64,000 bases of DNA from Pseudomonas sp. S04 (GCF_009834545.1 NZ_CP019427.1:5217501-5281500); one strand, 5' to 3'. Numbered from the stretch's first letter, positions 30,120-40,718 are shown. Notes: generated by a model from the sequence alone, not told the origin. Numbers and translations are program-made.

Positions 30120-30976
30120 TCACCGTCAACACCGTACTTGAACTGCGTGCCGCGGTCGCCCGCGCGCGCAGCGAAGGCAAGCGCATCGGATTCGTCCCGA
30201 CCATGGGCAACCTGCACAGCGGCCACATGGCCCTGGTCACCAAGGCCGCCCAGCAGGTGGATTTCGTAGTCGCGAGTATCTTTGTCAACCCGCTGCAGTT
30301 CGGTGCGGGCGAAGACCTGGATAAGTACCCGCGGACCCTGGCCGGCGATCAGGAACAACTGCTGCAAGTCGGTTGCCACTTGCTGTTTGCGCCGACCGTC
30401 GAGGAAATGTACCCCGACGGCATGTCCGGCCAGACCCGCGTCAGTGTCCCCAACCTGGCAGAAGGCTTGTGCGGCGCCAGCCGTCCCGGGCATTTCGAAG
30501 GCGTGGCGACGGTAGTCAGCAAGCTGTTCAACATGGTCCAGCCGGACCTCGCAGTGTTCGGCCAGAAAGACTTCCAGCAACTGGCGGTGATCCGCGCACT
30601 GGTGCATGACCTCAACATGCCGATCCAGATCATTGGCGAGCCGACTGTACGCGCCGCCGATGGCCTGGCCCTATCGTCGCGCAATGGCTTCCTCGATGAG
30701 CGACAACGGGCCGTGGCACCCGTGGTGTATCGCACCCTCAAAGGCATTGCCGACGCCATCGAGCAAGGTCGACGCGATTATCCGGCGTTGCTCCAGGCGC
30801 AGCTCAAGCAACTTGAAGCGGCCGGATTGCGGCCTGATTACCTGGAGATTCGCCACGCACAAAACCTGCGCCCGGCGACCCCCGAAGATCGCGACCTGGT
30901 GATCCTGGTGGCTGCCTTCCTCGGCACCACCCGCCTGATCGACAACCTGCACCTGAACCTCGATACCCCCGCCTAA
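30116..30976 (+). CDS. panC: Pantothenate synthetase
   Basis: A 286-residue enzyme that joins pantoate and beta-alanine with ATP. The nucleotidyltransferase HxGH motif is in [15 protein letters not shown] (about residues 25-39) and the KMSKS-like motif is [10 protein letters not shown]. It overlaps panB by 4 nt. In P. aeruginosa panD follows; here the next gene is pgi, after a REP region. Confidence 0.96.
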   Translation: MITVNTVLELRAAVARARSEGKRIGFVPTMGNLHSGHMALVTKAAQQVDFVVASIFVNPLQFGAGEDLDKYPRTLAGDQEQLLQVGCHLLFAPTVEEMYPDGMSGQTRVSVPNLAEGLCGASRPGHFEGVATVVSKLFNMVQPDLAVFGQKDFQQLAVIRALVHDLNMPIQIIGEPTVRAADGLALSSRNGFLDERQRAVAPVVYRTLKGIADAIEQGRRDYPALLQAQLKQLEAAGLRPDYLEIRHAQNLRPATPEDRDLVILVAAFLGTTRLIDNLHLNLDTPA

Positions 30977-30993
30977 ACCCCGCACGCCCCCCC

Positions 30994-31095
30994 TGTAGGA
31001 GCGAGCTTGCTCGCGATGACGGCATGTCAGTCAATGAGATATAGAATCTGACGACCTCATCGCGAGCAAGCTGACCAGTTCAAGCTCGCTCCCAC
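30994..31095. repeat. REP pair with an interrupted second arm
   Basis: The first arm TGTAGGAGCGAGCTTGCTCG starts at 30994. The second arm (about 31056-31095) should be its complement but is broken by a 14-nt insertion (GACCAGTTCAAGCT, about 31073-31086) that repeats AGCT at its end. It lies between panC and pgi, where panD stands in P. aeruginosa. Confidence 0.85.
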
Positions 31096-31256
31096 CACAA
31101 AGCCAAGACAGATACCCCCCTCAAGGTTTACTGTTGTCGGCCTGCGTTTTTTAATCATGTCTTCGTAGTTTTACCGGATAATATCTGCCGCCCGGCAGGA
31201 TGTTCCGGGCTTTTCAGTGTCCTAAAGGCAGTTCAAGTAAAAGGAAACCCGCAGCG

Positions 31257-32921
31257 ATGGCGTACTACCGCAACCCTCAAGACGTTACCGCTCTGCCAGC
31301 CTGGCAGGCGCTGAATGATCACCGCCAAGCCATGCAGGATTTCAGCATGCGTGAAGCGTTTAATGCCGACCCGCAGCGTTTCACCCAGTTCACCCTGAGC
31401 AGCTGTGGACTGTTCCTCGACTACTCGAAAAACCTGATCAACGAGCAAACCCGCAACCTGCTGGTGGGCCTGGCGAATGAAGCCGGCCTGCAGGACGCCA
31501 TCAAGGCCTTGTTCAGCGGCGAAATCGTCAACGCTTCCGAAGGCCGCCCAGCGCTGCACACTGCCCTGCGTCGTCCGGTGGGCGACAAGCTGTCGGTCAA
31601 CGGCGTCAACGTGATGCCGGAAGTGCACAAGGTGCTGAACCAGATCACCGACATGGTCGGGCGTATCCATGACGGCCTGTGGCGCGGCTACACTGAAAAA
31701 CCGATCACCGACGTGGTGAACATCGGTATCGGCGGCTCGTTCCTCGGCCCGGAGCTGGTCTCCGAAGCCCTGCTGTCCTACGCCCAGAAAGGCGTGCGCT
31801 GCCACTACCTGGCGAACATCGACGGCAGTGAGTTCCACGAACTGGCCCAGAAGCTGCGCGCCGAGACCACGCTGTTCATCGTTTCTTCGAAATCCTTCAA
31901 CACCCTCGAAACCTTGAAAAACGCCCAGGCCGCTCGCGCCTGGTACTTGGCCCAGGGTGGCTCGGAAGCCGAGCTGTATCGCCACTTCATCGCGGTCTCG
32001 AGCAACAACGCGGCCGCCGTGGCTTTCGGCATTCGCGAAGAAAACATCTTCCCGATGTGGGACTGGGTTGGCGGTCGTTACTCGCTGTGGTCGGCCATCG
32101 GCCTGCCGATTGCCCTGGCGATCGGCATGTCCAACTTCAAGGAACTGCTGTCCGGTGCCTACACCATGGACCAGCACTTCCAGAGCGCACCGTTCGAACA
32201 GAACATGCCGGTGCTGCTAGCCTTGCTGGGCGTGTGGTACGGCAACTTCTGGGGCGCACAGAGCCACGCGATCCTGCCGTACGACCACTACCTGCGCAAC
32301 ATCACCAAGCACCTGCAACAACTGGACATGGAATCCAACGGCAAGAGCGTGCGCCAGGACGGTACGCCCGTGTCCACCGATACCGGTCCAGTGATCTGGG
32401 GCGGCGTAGGTTGCAACGGTCAGCACGCCTACCACCAGTTGCTGCACCAGGGCACCCAACTGATCCCGGCCGACTTCATCGTGCCGATCGTCAGCTTCAA
32501 CCCGGTAGCGGACCACCATCAGTGGCTGTATGCCAACTGCCTGTCGCAAAGCCAGGCGCTGATGCTCGGCAAGACCCTGGGCGAAGCGCAAGCCGAGCTG
32601 CGTGACAAGGGCATGAGCGAAGAGCAGATCGAGAAACTCGCGCCGCACAAGGTGATCCCGGGCAACCGTCCGAGCAACACCCTGGTGGTCGAGCGCATCA
32701 GCCCACGACGCCTCGGCGCACTGGTCGCGATGTACGAACACAAGGTCTTCGTGCAGAGCGTTATCTGGGGCATCAACGCGTTCGACCAATGGGGCGTGGA
32801 GCTGGGCAAGGAACTGGGCAAAGGCGTCTACAACCGTCTGGTGGGCAGCGAAGAAGCCCCCGCCGACGATGCCTCGACCCAGGGCTTGATCAACTACTTC
32901 CGCGGGCGTCACCGCGGCTGA
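31257..32921 (+). CDS. pgi: Glucose-6-phosphate isomerase
   Basis: A 554-residue enzyme that interconverts glucose 6-phosphate and fructose 6-phosphate; in pseudomonads it feeds the cyclic Entner-Doudoroff/EMP route. Family signatures are [19 protein letters not shown] and [31 protein letters not shown] and [10 protein letters not shown] give the phosphate-binding parts. The ATG at 31257 follows AAAAGGAAA; an in-frame ATG at 31200 lies in a hairpin and would add 19 non-family residues. Confidence 0.97.
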   Translation: MAYYRNPQDVTALPAWQALNDHRQAMQDFSMREAFNADPQRFTQFTLSSCGLFLDYSKNLINEQTRNLLVGLANEAGLQDAIKALFSGEIVNASEGRPALHTALRRPVGDKLSVNGVNVMPEVHKVLNQITDMVGRIHDGLWRGYTEKPITDVVNIGIGGSFLGPELVSEALLSYAQKGVRCHYLANIDGSEFHELAQKLRAETTLFIVSSKSFNTLETLKNAQAARAWYLAQGGSEAELYRHFIAVSSNNAAAVAFGIREENIFPMWDWVGGRYSLWSAIGLPIALAIGMSNFKELLSGAYTMDQHFQSAPFEQNMPVLLALLGVWYGNFWGAQSHAILPYDHYLRNITKHLQQLDMESNGKSVRQDGTPVSTDTGPVIWGGVGCNGQHAYHQLLHQGTQLIPADFIVPIVSFNPVADHHQWLYANCLSQSQALMLGKTLGEAQAELRDKGMSEEQIEKLAPHKVIPGNRPSNTLVVERISPRRLGALVAMYEHKVFVQSVIWGINAFDQWGVELGKELGKGVYNRLVGSEEAPADDASTQGLINYFRGRHRG

Positions 32922-32940
32922 TCTGAAGCCCCGCTGCTAC

Positions 32941-32974
32941 CCCTGTGGGAGCGAGCTTGCTCCCACAGGGGTTT
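32941..32974 (+). terminator. REP-derived terminator of pgi
   Basis: CCCTGTGGGAGC-GAGCTT-GCTCCCACAGGG, a 12-bp perfect stem followed by TTTT, 19 nt after the pgi stop codon. The sequence is a single REP arm of the family seen at 20735 and 30994, here serving as an intrinsic terminator. Confidence 0.85.
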
Positions 32975-33050
32975 TAGCGCATGACTTGAACCCATTGATC
33001 ACTCGGCGCATCTTTATCTCTTGTGGCCAAGACAAGAATAAGGAACCGTC

Positions 33051-34988
33051 ATGTTCGATATCAGCACATTCCCCAAAGCCGATGCCGTCCGCCGGGCTGG
33101 GCAATTAAGTCAGGACGACTATCAACGCCTGTACCGCCAGTCCATCGATCATCCCGATAGCTTCTGGGCCGAACAGGCCAGGCAATTTCTCGACTGGTCC
33201 CAGCCCTGGCAGACCGTCCAGCGCTGCGATATCAAGACTGGCCAAGCCCAATGGTTCGCCGGCGGCCAGCTCAACGTCAGCTACAACTGCATCGACCGTC
33301 ACCTGGCCACACGCAGTCAACAGACCGCGATCATCTGGGAAGGCGACGACCCCGCTGACTCGCAACAGATCACCTACCAACAACTGCATGACCACGTCTG
33401 CCGCCTGGCCAACGTGCTGAAAAGCCGCGGCGTGAAAAAAGGCGACCGGGTGTGCATCTACATGCCGATGATCCCTGAAGCCGCCTACGCGATGCTCGCC
33501 TGCTCGCGCATCGGTGCCGTGCATTCGGTGGTGTTCGGCGGTTTTTCCCCGGACTCGCTGCGCGACCGCATCCTCGATGCCGACTGCCGCACAGTCATCA
33601 CCGCCAACGAAGGCGTGCGCGGCGGCAAGAACGTGCCACTCAAACATAACGTCGACCAGGCCCTGCTCAGTTGCCCCGCTGTCAGTACGGTGATCGTGGT
33701 CCAGCGCACCCAGGGCCAGGTCAATTGGCAGGAGGGCCGCGACCTCTGGTATCACCAGGCCGTGCACGATGCCAGCGCACAGTGCCCGCCCCAGCCGATG
33801 GACGCCGAGGACCCGCTATTCATTCTCTACACCTCCGGCAGCACCGGTAAACCCAAGGGCGTGCTGCACACCACCGGGGGCTATCTGCTGCAAGCAGCGA
33901 TGACCTTCAAGTACGTGCTCGACTACCGCGACGGCGAAGTATTCTGGTGCACCGCCGACGTCGGCTGGGTCACCGGCCACAGCTACATCGTCTATGGCCC
34001 GCTGGCCAACGGCGCCACCACCCTGATCTTCGAAGGCGTGCCCAACTACCCCAACAGCTCGCGTTTCTGGCACGTCATCGACAAACACCAGGTCAACATC
34101 TTCTACACCGCCCCCACCGCGTTGCGCGCCCTGATGCGTGAAGGCTCCGCGCCCTTGCAGGACAGCTCGCGCAGCAGCCTGCGCCTGCTGGGCAGCGTCG
34201 GCGAACCGATCAACCCGGAAGCCTGGGAATGGTATTTCAATGCCGTCGGCGAACAACGCTGCCCGATCGTCGACACTTGGTGGCAGACCGAAACCGGCGG
34301 CATCATGCTCAGCCCGCTGGTCAGCGCACAACGGATCAAACCCGGTTGCGCCACACAACCAATGTTCGGTGTACAGCCGGTGCTGCTCGATGAGCAAGGC
34401 CAGGAAATCAGCGGCCCCGGCAGTGGCGTACTGGCGCTCAAGTCCAGTTGGCCGGCGCAGATCCGCAGCGTCTACGGCGACCCGCAGCGAATGCTCGATA
34501 CCTACTTCAAGCCCTACCCCGGCTACTACTTCACCGGTGACGGCGCTCGCCGGGATGAGGACGGCGATTACTGGATCACCGGGCGCATCGACGATGTGAT
34601 CAACGTTTCCGGGCACCGGATCGGCACCGCCGAAGTCGAAAGCGCCCTGGTGCTGCACGACAGCATTGCCGAGGCGGCGGTGGTCGGTTACCCCCACGAC
34701 GTCAAAGGCCAGGGCATCTACGCCTTCGTTACCCCGATGAACGGCATCGAGCCCGATGCAGCCCTGAAACAACAATTGCTGGCCCATGTCAGCAAGGAAA
34801 TCGGCAGCTTCGCCAAGCCGGACCTGATCCAGTGGGCGCCGGCCTTGCCGAAAACCCGCTCAGGCAAGATCATGCGGCGTATCTTGCGCAAGATCGCTTG
34901 CAATGAACTCGACAGCCTCGGCGACACCTCGACCCTGGCTGACCCGAGTGTGGTCGCGGGGCTGATCGACAAGCGCCTGAATCAATGA
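33051..34988 (+). CDS. acs: Acetyl-CoA synthetase
   Basis: A 645-residue AMP-forming ligase that activates acetate to acetyl-CoA. The adenylation P-loop is [12 protein letters not shown], and the A5 motif [10 protein letters not shown] and A8 motif [20 protein letters not shown] are present. The catalytic, acetylation-controlled lysine is K606 in TRSGKIMRR. The length and motifs are complete. It stands alone behind the pgi terminator; acs is commonly under Crc and CbrAB influence. Confidence 0.96.
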   Translation: MFDISTFPKADAVRRAGQLSQDDYQRLYRQSIDHPDSFWAEQARQFLDWSQPWQTVQRCDIKTGQAQWFAGGQLNVSYNCIDRHLATRSQQTAIIWEGDDPADSQQITYQQLHDHVCRLANVLKSRGVKKGDRVCIYMPMIPEAAYAMLACSRIGAVHSVVFGGFSPDSLRDRILDADCRTVITANEGVRGGKNVPLKHNVDQALLSCPAVSTVIVVQRTQGQVNWQEGRDLWYHQAVHDASAQCPPQPMDAEDPLFILYTSGSTGKPKGVLHTTGGYLLQAAMTFKYVLDYRDGEVFWCTADVGWVTGHSYIVYGPLANGATTLIFEGVPNYPNSSRFWHVIDKHQVNIFYTAPTALRALMREGSAPLQDSSRSSLRLLGSVGEPINPEAWEWYFNAVGEQRCPIVDTWWQTETGGIMLSPLVSAQRIKPGCATQPMFGVQPVLLDEQGQEISGPGSGVLALKSSWPAQIRSVYGDPQRMLDTYFKPYPGYYFTGDGARRDEDGDYWITGRIDDVINVSGHRIGTAEVESALVLHDSIAEAAVVGYPHDVKGQGIYAFVTPMNGIEPDAALKQQLLAHVSKEIGSFAKPDLIQWAPALPKTRSGKIMRRILRKIACNELDSLGDTSTLADPSVVAGLIDKRLNQ

Positions 34989-35042
34989 GTCCGCTGCGGC
35001 CGGTGGGCCGCAGCCTTTTTCTGCTGTTGCCAACGAGTTGTC

Positions 35043-35912
35043 ATGGAATTCATCCGTACCCGCATTGAAACCCAGATCATGAGCCTGAGCGGACTGTCCC
35101 TGGGCAAGCTCGACCTGGAGAACCCCAAGGGCGATCCCGGCCTGTTCGGCCCCGACTCGGTGAGCTGGCAGGTCCACGGGGACTTCAGCAGCATGCTCAT
35201 CGGCGGCATCAGTGCCTTGATGCTGCAAGCCTTGCACCCGCTGGCGCTGGCCGGGGTCTGGGACCATTCGAACTTTCGCCAGGACATGCTCGGGCGCCTG
35301 CGCCGCACCGGGCAGTTCATCTCCGGCACCACCTTCGGCTCACGGCAGGACGCCGAGTGGCTGATCGAAAAAGTGCGCACCATCCACCTGCAAGTGGTCG
35401 GCACCGCCCCCGATGGCCGAGCCTACGCCGCCAGCGACCCGGACCTGCTGACCTGGGTGCACGTGGCCGAAGTCAGCAACTTTCTCGCCGCTCACCTGCG
35501 CTACCGCAATCCGCATCTCTCAGGCGCCGACCAGGACCGCTACTACGCCGAGATCGCGCTGGTCGCTGAGCGCCTGGGCGCCCGTGAGGTGCCGCGTTCG
35601 CGCCAGCAAGTCGCCGACTACCTGCAACGGATCCGTCCACAACTGCTGTGCGACGAACGCAGTCGGGAAGTATTGCGCCTGCTGTTGAACGCCCCCGCCC
35701 CCAGTCGTCTCGCCAAACCTTTCGGCGGGCTGATGATGCAGGCCGGGATCGACCTGCTGCCGGACTGGGCCAGCGCCATGCTCGACGTCAGCCAGAGCGC
35801 ACTGCAACGCCAACTGATCCGCGCCAGCATCAACCGCAGTGCGCCGATGCTGCGCTGGGCGGTGCGTAATGGCTCGGTGCAGCGCGCCAAGCGACGTATG
35901 GGGCTGTTGTAG
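35043..35912 (+). CDS. DUF2236 / oxygenase MpaB family protein
   Basis: A 289-residue protein of the ER-bound oxygenase mpaB/mpaB'/Rubber oxygenase (Lcp) catalytic-domain family. Family features are the VSWQVHGDFSSMLIGGISALMLQALHPLALAGVWDHS region with a candidate haem histidine, FISGTTFGSRQDAEW and LTWVHVAEVSNFLAAHLRYR. The substrate is unknown. It may be haem-dependent by family analogy, but no activity can be inferred. It is 54 nt after acs. Confidence 0.82.
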   Translation: MEFIRTRIETQIMSLSGLSLGKLDLENPKGDPGLFGPDSVSWQVHGDFSSMLIGGISALMLQALHPLALAGVWDHSNFRQDMLGRLRRTGQFISGTTFGSRQDAEWLIEKVRTIHLQVVGTAPDGRAYAASDPDLLTWVHVAEVSNFLAAHLRYRNPHLSGADQDRYYAEIALVAERLGAREVPRSRQQVADYLQRIRPQLLCDERSREVLRLLLNAPAPSRLAKPFGGLMMQAGIDLLPDWASAMLDVSQSALQRQLIRASINRSAPMLRWAVRNGSVQRAKRRMGLL

Positions 35913-35998
35913 GTCCGGGAGCAAACGTGCTCGCACCTCCAGAGAAGCCCCATAGCTGTTAAACTCTCGCGCCCAATTCCCCCTGCAAGGCGCTACGC

Positions 35999-37015
35999 AT
36001 GTCTTCCTTGAATCAGGCGCTGCGCGCCGCCCTCGATCATCGCCAAGACTTGCTCGCCGAGCTTCACCAGCAAGGCACCGACTGCTACCGCCTGTTCCAT
36101 GGCAGCCAGGAAGGCGCCGGCGGCCTGACCGTCGACCGTTACGGTCCGCAGTTGCTGGTGCAGAGCTTTCACCAGGCGCTGGAGCGCGACGACCTGCTGG
36201 CGTTGCACGCCACGGTCAATCAACAGCTGGGCCTCGACACCCTGCTGGTCTACAACGACCGCTCCCGGGGCAATTCGCGCATCGACCGGGAAGACACCGT
36301 GTACCGCGCCGACGAGGCCGCACTGGCAGACATGGTCGGCCACGAGTGGGGCCTGAACTATCGGGTGCGCGGGCGCCACGCCGGGCAGGATCCGCTGCTG
36401 TTTCTCGACCTGCGCAATGCCCGTGGCTGGGTCAAGCAACACAGCCAGGGCAAGAGTGTGCTGAACCTGTTCGCCTACACCTGTGGGGTCGGCCTGAGTG
36501 CCGCCGCCGGTGGCGCGCGCGAAGTGTGCAACCTGGATTTCGCCGAGGGCAACCTGGCGGTAGGCCGGGAAAACGGTCAGCTCAATCCGCAGTTGCCGAG
36601 CATGCAGTTCGTCCAGTCCGACTATTTCCCGGCAATCCGTCAATTGGCCGGCCTGCCGATCAGCCAGCGCCGCGGGCAAAAGCTGCCCAGCTATCCACGC
36701 CTGGAACAGCGCCAGTACGACCTGGTGTTGCTCGACCCACCGGCCTGGGCGAAAAGCGCGTTCGGCACCGTCGACCTGCTGCGCGACTACCAGAGCCTGC
36801 TGAAACCGGCGCTGCTCAGCACCGCGGACAATGGCGTACTGATCTGCTGCAACAACCTGGCGAAAGTCAGCATGGACGACTGGCGTGAGCAGGTCCTGCG
36901 GTGCGCGGAGAAGGCCGGGCGCCCGGTGCGCGAATGCACAGTGTTGCCGCCAGCCGCCGATTTCCCGTCGATGGATCAGCAACCACCACTCAAGACCCTG
37001 ATCCTGCAGCTCTGA
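35999..37015 (+). CDS. Class I SAM-dependent methyltransferase, RlmI/RlmK-like
   Basis: A 338-residue protein with motif I in VLNLFAYTCGVGLSAAAGGA, motif II acidic residue in VCNLDFAEGN and the catalytic motif DPPAW (VLLDPPAWAKSAFG), as in 23S rRNA cytosine-C5 methyltransferases. It has a short N-terminal domain instead of the PUA domain of RlmI. The most likely role is RNA methylation; the target is not known. Confidence 0.83.
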   Translation: MSSLNQALRAALDHRQDLLAELHQQGTDCYRLFHGSQEGAGGLTVDRYGPQLLVQSFHQALERDDLLALHATVNQQLGLDTLLVYNDRSRGNSRIDREDTVYRADEAALADMVGHEWGLNYRVRGRHAGQDPLLFLDLRNARGWVKQHSQGKSVLNLFAYTCGVGLSAAAGGAREVCNLDFAEGNLAVGRENGQLNPQLPSMQFVQSDYFPAIRQLAGLPISQRRGQKLPSYPRLEQRQYDLVLLDPPAWAKSAFGTVDLLRDYQSLLKPALLSTADNGVLICCNNLAKVSMDDWREQVLRCAEKAGRPVRECTVLPPAADFPSMDQQPPLKTLILQL

Positions 37016-37108
37016 GTCGCGGCGCCGGAATCTGAATAATCCTGATCGAGGTCATTGCTTCGGAACCAGAATCGCATGCCATACTCCAAGGCACTCCGAT
37101 TCAGACAG

Positions 37109-40057
37109 ATGAAGCCACACATGCCCAAAGGATTGATTCGCGCCATCGGCGCCTTGTTGACTGCTCTGGCCCTCTACAGCTTGCTGGGCTTTCTGATTCT
37201 GCCGGGTATCGCCTTGCGGATCGCCAATCAACAATTGGCCAATTACGCAGCGGTGCCGGCCAGCATCCAACGCATCGAGTTCAACCCGTTCAGCCTGGAG
37301 CTGACCCTGTGGGGCCTGAACATCGGCGAGCCTGGCAAGGAGCACGTCGGCTTCGAGCGTTTGTACGCCGACCTGCAGATCGACAGCCTCTGGACCCGCG
37401 CCCTGCACCTGGCCGATGTGCAACTGGACAAGCCAAAAACCTCGGTGCTGTTCAGCAAGGACGGCACCCTGAACCTCACCCAGCTGTTCAAGTTGCCGGC
37501 CAGTGAACCGACGCCGGCCGACCCCGAGGCCAAGCCCTTCCCGCTGCGCATCGACCGTATCGACCTGGCCCGTGGCTACATCCACTTCCAGGACTTGCGG
37601 CCGAGCGAACCCATCGAGTTCCTCTACGACAAACTGGATTTCGAGCTCAAGAACCTGAGCACCTTGCCGGAAGACAATGCCGACATGAACCTGGTGGCGA
37701 TTGGTCCGGCCGGTGGCCAGATCGACTGGAGCGGCAAGATCAGCCTGGTGCCCATCACGTCCGAAGGCAGCTTGAAAATCACCGATGGCAAGATGAAAGC
37801 CTTTTGGCCCTATGTGCGCGACGCGCTGCCACTGGTGCTTGAAGAAGGCACGGTCAGCCTCAGCACCGATTACAAGCTCAACCTGTCCAAGGAAACCGAA
37901 CTGCTGCTGAGCAACACCTCGGCCAGCATCGCCCCCTTTGCCATCAAGGCCCCGGATGGCCGGCCACTCGCCCGTCTCGAACGCCTGGACATCAGCGAAA
38001 CCAGCATCGACCTGGCTAAACAACAAGTGATTGTCGGCAAGATCCGCAGCCAGAAACTGGAGACTTGGGCCGCCCGCGAAGCCGATGGCCAACTCGACTG
38101 GCAGAAGCTGTTCGCCAGCCAGCCAGCCAAGCCGGCGGTCAAGGCCGAAGCGGTGGATGCACCGGCGGCGGCCGACTCCCCTAAACCCGAGCCCGCTGCG
38201 CCGAGCAAACCCTGGCAGGTGCTGCTCAAGGATGTCGAGCTGCGCAATTACCAGGTGCACCTGGCCGATCGCCAAGTCAAACCGGCGGTGGCGCTGGAGG
38301 TCGGCCCGCTGAACCTGGACCTGAAAAATTTCGACAGTCTCAATGGCTCGCCCTTTACCCTCAAGCTCGATACCGGCGTGGGCAAGCAAGGCAAGCTGAT
38401 GGCCGACGGCGAAGTCAACCTGGCCCCGGTCAGCGCCCGGCTCAACGTACAGACCCGGGACATCGACCTGCGGGTCGCCCAGTCCTACATCAGCCCGTTC
38501 ATTCTTCTGGAACTGCGCTCCGGGATGCTCGGCAGCGACCTGGCCGTCAATCTCAAGAGCACCGAGCCCCTGGCCTTCAACGTCACCGGCAAGGCCCAGG
38601 TCGACCAGTTGCACACCCTCGACACCCTCAAATCCCGTGATTTCCTCAAGTGGCAGAAGGTCATGGTCGAAGGGCTGAACTATCAGCACGGCGACAGCCT
38701 GTCGATCAATCGAATCAACCTGCAGCAGCCCTACGTGCGGTTCATGATCAATGATGATCGGACCACCAACGTCGACGACCTGCTGATCCCGCAACCAGCC
38801 GACAGCACGGCGAAAACCACGGCAGGCAAACCTGCCACCAGCCAGGACAAGCCGCTGGGCATTCACATCGGTGGCATTGCGATCAACGACGGCTCGGCGA
38901 ACTTTGCCGACTTCAGCCTGACGCCGAACTTCGCCACCGCGATCCAACAACTCAATGGCCAGATCGGCACCATCGACAGTCGCCAGGCCAAGCCGGCCTC
39001 GGTGGACGTCAAAGGCAAGGTCGACCGTTACGCCCCGGTGACCATCAAGGGCAGCGTCAATCCGTTCGACCCAATGGCGGCACTGGATATCGCCACCAGC
39101 TTCAAACGAGTCGAGCTGACGACCCTGACCCCTTACTCCGGCAAATTCGCCGGCTACCGGATCCGTAAGGGTCGCCTCAATCTCGACCTGCATTACCGGA
39201 TCACCAAGGGCCAGCTCAAGGCGGATAACAAAGTGGTGGTCGAGCAGTTGGAGCTGGGCGAGAAAGTCGACAGCCCGGATGCGGTCAGCCTGCCGCTGAA
39301 ACTGGCCGTGGCCTTGCTCAAGGACGTCGACGGCAAGATTTCCATCGAACTGCCGGTCACTGGCGACCTCAACAACCCCCAGTTCAGTGTGATGCCGATT
39401 GTCTGGCAAACCCTGCGCAACCTGATCGTAAAAGCGGCAGCTGCGCCATTCAAACTGATCGGCGGGTTGGTCGCCGGCGGCGGTTCCGAAGACCTGGGTA
39501 CCGTGTCCTTCGCACCGGGCTCCAGCGAACTGAGCAAGGATGCCGAGGGCGCATTGGTCAAACTGGCCAGCGCCCTCAAGGAGCGCCCGGCCCTGCGCCT
39601 GGAAATCGAAGGCACCGCCGCGCAAAGCAGTGACGGCCCGTTGATTGCCGAGCAGCGCCTGGAGCGCGAGTACCAGTACAACTATTACAAGATTCTCCAG
39701 CGTCGCGGCGACAAGGTACCGGCCCAGGCTTCATTGCTGGAAGTCCCGGAAGGGGAAAAAACCCCGTTGCTCGAAGGGATCTACCGCACTCGCCTAAAAA
39801 CCCAACCACCGGCTGAATGGAAGGACCTGGGCAAGGAAGAGCGCGCCGCAAAAATGCGTGAAGGGGTCATCACGTTCTGGGCGGGCAGCGATGTGCTGTT
39901 GCGTCAACTGGGCCAGGACCGCGCCAGCAGCATCAAGGACTACCTGGTGGACAAGGGCCAACTGGCCGATGACCGGGTGTACTTCATCGATGCCAACCTG
40001 GGTCAGGCCGAAAGTGATGGCCGGGTCATCACGCCGCTGCACCTGGACGCTGAATAA
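37109..40057 (+). CDS. DUF748 (AsmA-like) envelope protein with OmpA-like C-terminal elements
   Basis: A protein of about 982 residues with one N-terminal membrane anchor (RAIGALLTALALYSLLGFLI) and a long periplasmic part of repeated beta-rich DUF748 segments (for example IRSQKLETWAAREADGQLDW, and FADFSLTPNFATAIQQLNGQ), a layout like AsmA/TamB bridges. The last about 180 residues resemble an OmpA peptidoglycan-binding domain split by an insertion: SFAPGSSELSKDAEGALVKL at the start and DRASSIKDYLVDKGQLADDR at the end. The start is uncertain: ATG at 37109 (MKPHMPKG) or 37121. The role may be lipid transport or envelope maintenance. Confidence 0.82.
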   Translation: MKPHMPKGLIRAIGALLTALALYSLLGFLILPGIALRIANQQLANYAAVPASIQRIEFNPFSLELTLWGLNIGEPGKEHVGFERLYADLQIDSLWTRALHLADVQLDKPKTSVLFSKDGTLNLTQLFKLPASEPTPADPEAKPFPLRIDRIDLARGYIHFQDLRPSEPIEFLYDKLDFELKNLSTLPEDNADMNLVAIGPAGGQIDWSGKISLVPITSEGSLKITDGKMKAFWPYVRDALPLVLEEGTVSLSTDYKLNLSKETELLLSNTSASIAPFAIKAPDGRPLARLERLDISETSIDLAKQQVIVGKIRSQKLETWAAREADGQLDWQKLFASQPAKPAVKAEAVDAPAAADSPKPEPAAPSKPWQVLLKDVELRNYQVHLADRQVKPAVALEVGPLNLDLKNFDSLNGSPFTLKLDTGVGKQGKLMADGEVNLAPVSARLNVQTRDIDLRVAQSYISPFILLELRSGMLGSDLAVNLKSTEPLAFNVTGKAQVDQLHTLDTLKSRDFLKWQKVMVEGLNYQHGDSLSINRINLQQPYVRFMINDDRTTNVDDLLIPQPADSTAKTTAGKPATSQDKPLGIHIGGIAINDGSANFADFSLTPNFATAIQQLNGQIGTIDSRQAKPASVDVKGKVDRYAPVTIKGSVNPFDPMAALDIATSFKRVELTTLTPYSGKFAGYRIRKGRLNLDLHYRITKGQLKADNKVVVEQLELGEKVDSPDAVSLPLKLAVALLKDVDGKISIELPVTGDLNNPQFSVMPIVWQTLRNLIVKAAAAPFKLIGGLVAGGGSEDLGTVSFAPGSSELSKDAEGALVKLASALKERPALRLEIEGTAAQSSDGPLIAEQRLEREYQYNYYKILQRRGDKVPAQASLLEVPEGEKTPLLEGIYRTRLKTQPPAEWKDLGKEERAAKMREGVITFWAGSDVLLRQLGQDRASSIKDYLVDKGQLADDRVYFIDANLGQAESDGRVITPLHLDAE

Positions 40058-40089
40058 CCAAGGCTCGCGCAACTTTATCGCAGCCCAAT

Positions 40090-40123
40090 AAAACAGGCCC
40101 CGACACGAATGTCGGGGCCTGTG
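40090..40123 (-). terminator. Terminator downstream of the BON-domain gene
   Basis: ACAGGCCCCGACA-CGAA-TGTCGGGGCCTGT, a long perfect stem whose minus-strand exit runs into TTTTATT. It also lies 34 nt after the DUF748 gene and may stop both convergent transcripts. Confidence 0.85.
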
Positions 40124-40229
40124 GAGACCACATCCCTGTGGTCGGTCGCATGAACACTAGAGTCGCGACAGGTGCATGACTCGGCTCACCTGCCGCTTCT
40201 TCTCCCAGTCCAGGCGAGAAGCCTGCGCC

Positions 40230-40586
40230 TTACTCGGCTTTCAGACCGTCAGCCGATACGGCAGTGACGCCCTTGATGTTTTTCGCGATTTTCACCGCAG
40301 TGGCTTTCTGCGACTCGGTCACCGCAGTGGTGGAAGACAGCGATACCACACCTTTGTTGGTTTCGACTTTGATATCGGTACCCGGAATGCCTTTCTCGGT
40401 GACCAGGTCAGCCTTCACTTTGGTGGTGATCCAGGTGTCGGAAGTCGCTTCCTTCGCCTCGGTCACTTCACCGGCAGCCAGCACCATTGGCGACTGGGTG
40501 TTTTGGGTGGTCTGCGCAAAAGCTGCGTTGGCCAGAGTCAGGGTCAGAGCGGTAGCAGTTGCGGTAGCGATAGCGAACTTCTTCAT
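40230..40586 (-). CDS. BON-domain periplasmic protein
   Basis: A 118-residue exported protein. The signal peptide runs to about residue 25 (ALTLTLANAAFAQ), then a single BON domain with DTWITTKVKADLVTEKGIPGTDIKVETNKGVVSLSS and a conserved glycine. BON proteins bind phospholipid surfaces and are often osmotic-shock or stress proteins (OsmY-like). GGAGTTACCCGT precedes the ATG. It is monocistronic. Confidence 0.88.
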   Translation of the reverse strand: MKKFAIATATATALTLTLANAAFAQTTQNTQSPMVLAAGEVTEAKEATSDTWITTKVKADLVTEKGIPGTDIKVETNKGVVSLSSTTAVTESQKATAVKIAKNIKGVTAVSADGLKAE

Positions 40587-40718
40587 ACGGGTAACTCCTG
40601 TTTTTCCAGAAAGTCTGCTGTTTGCCTTCTCAGCAGGGTTACCGGTAATAGTGCGAACGCTGTGCCAACTTTGACCTTCGGAATAACTCCTTAATTATCA
40701 ATAACTTAAAAAATAATC

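Noticed and set aside
35913..35945. A possible degenerate REP arm after the DUF2236 gene
   Set aside because: GTAGGTCCGGGAGCAAACGTGCTCGCACC resembles the repeat only loosely and has no partner arm; too weak to list.
37052..39625. An 857-codon open frame antisense to the DUF748 gene
   Set aside because: It is antisense to a gene with a membrane anchor and recognisable domain pattern; its Gln/Gly/Val-rich sequence shows no domain.
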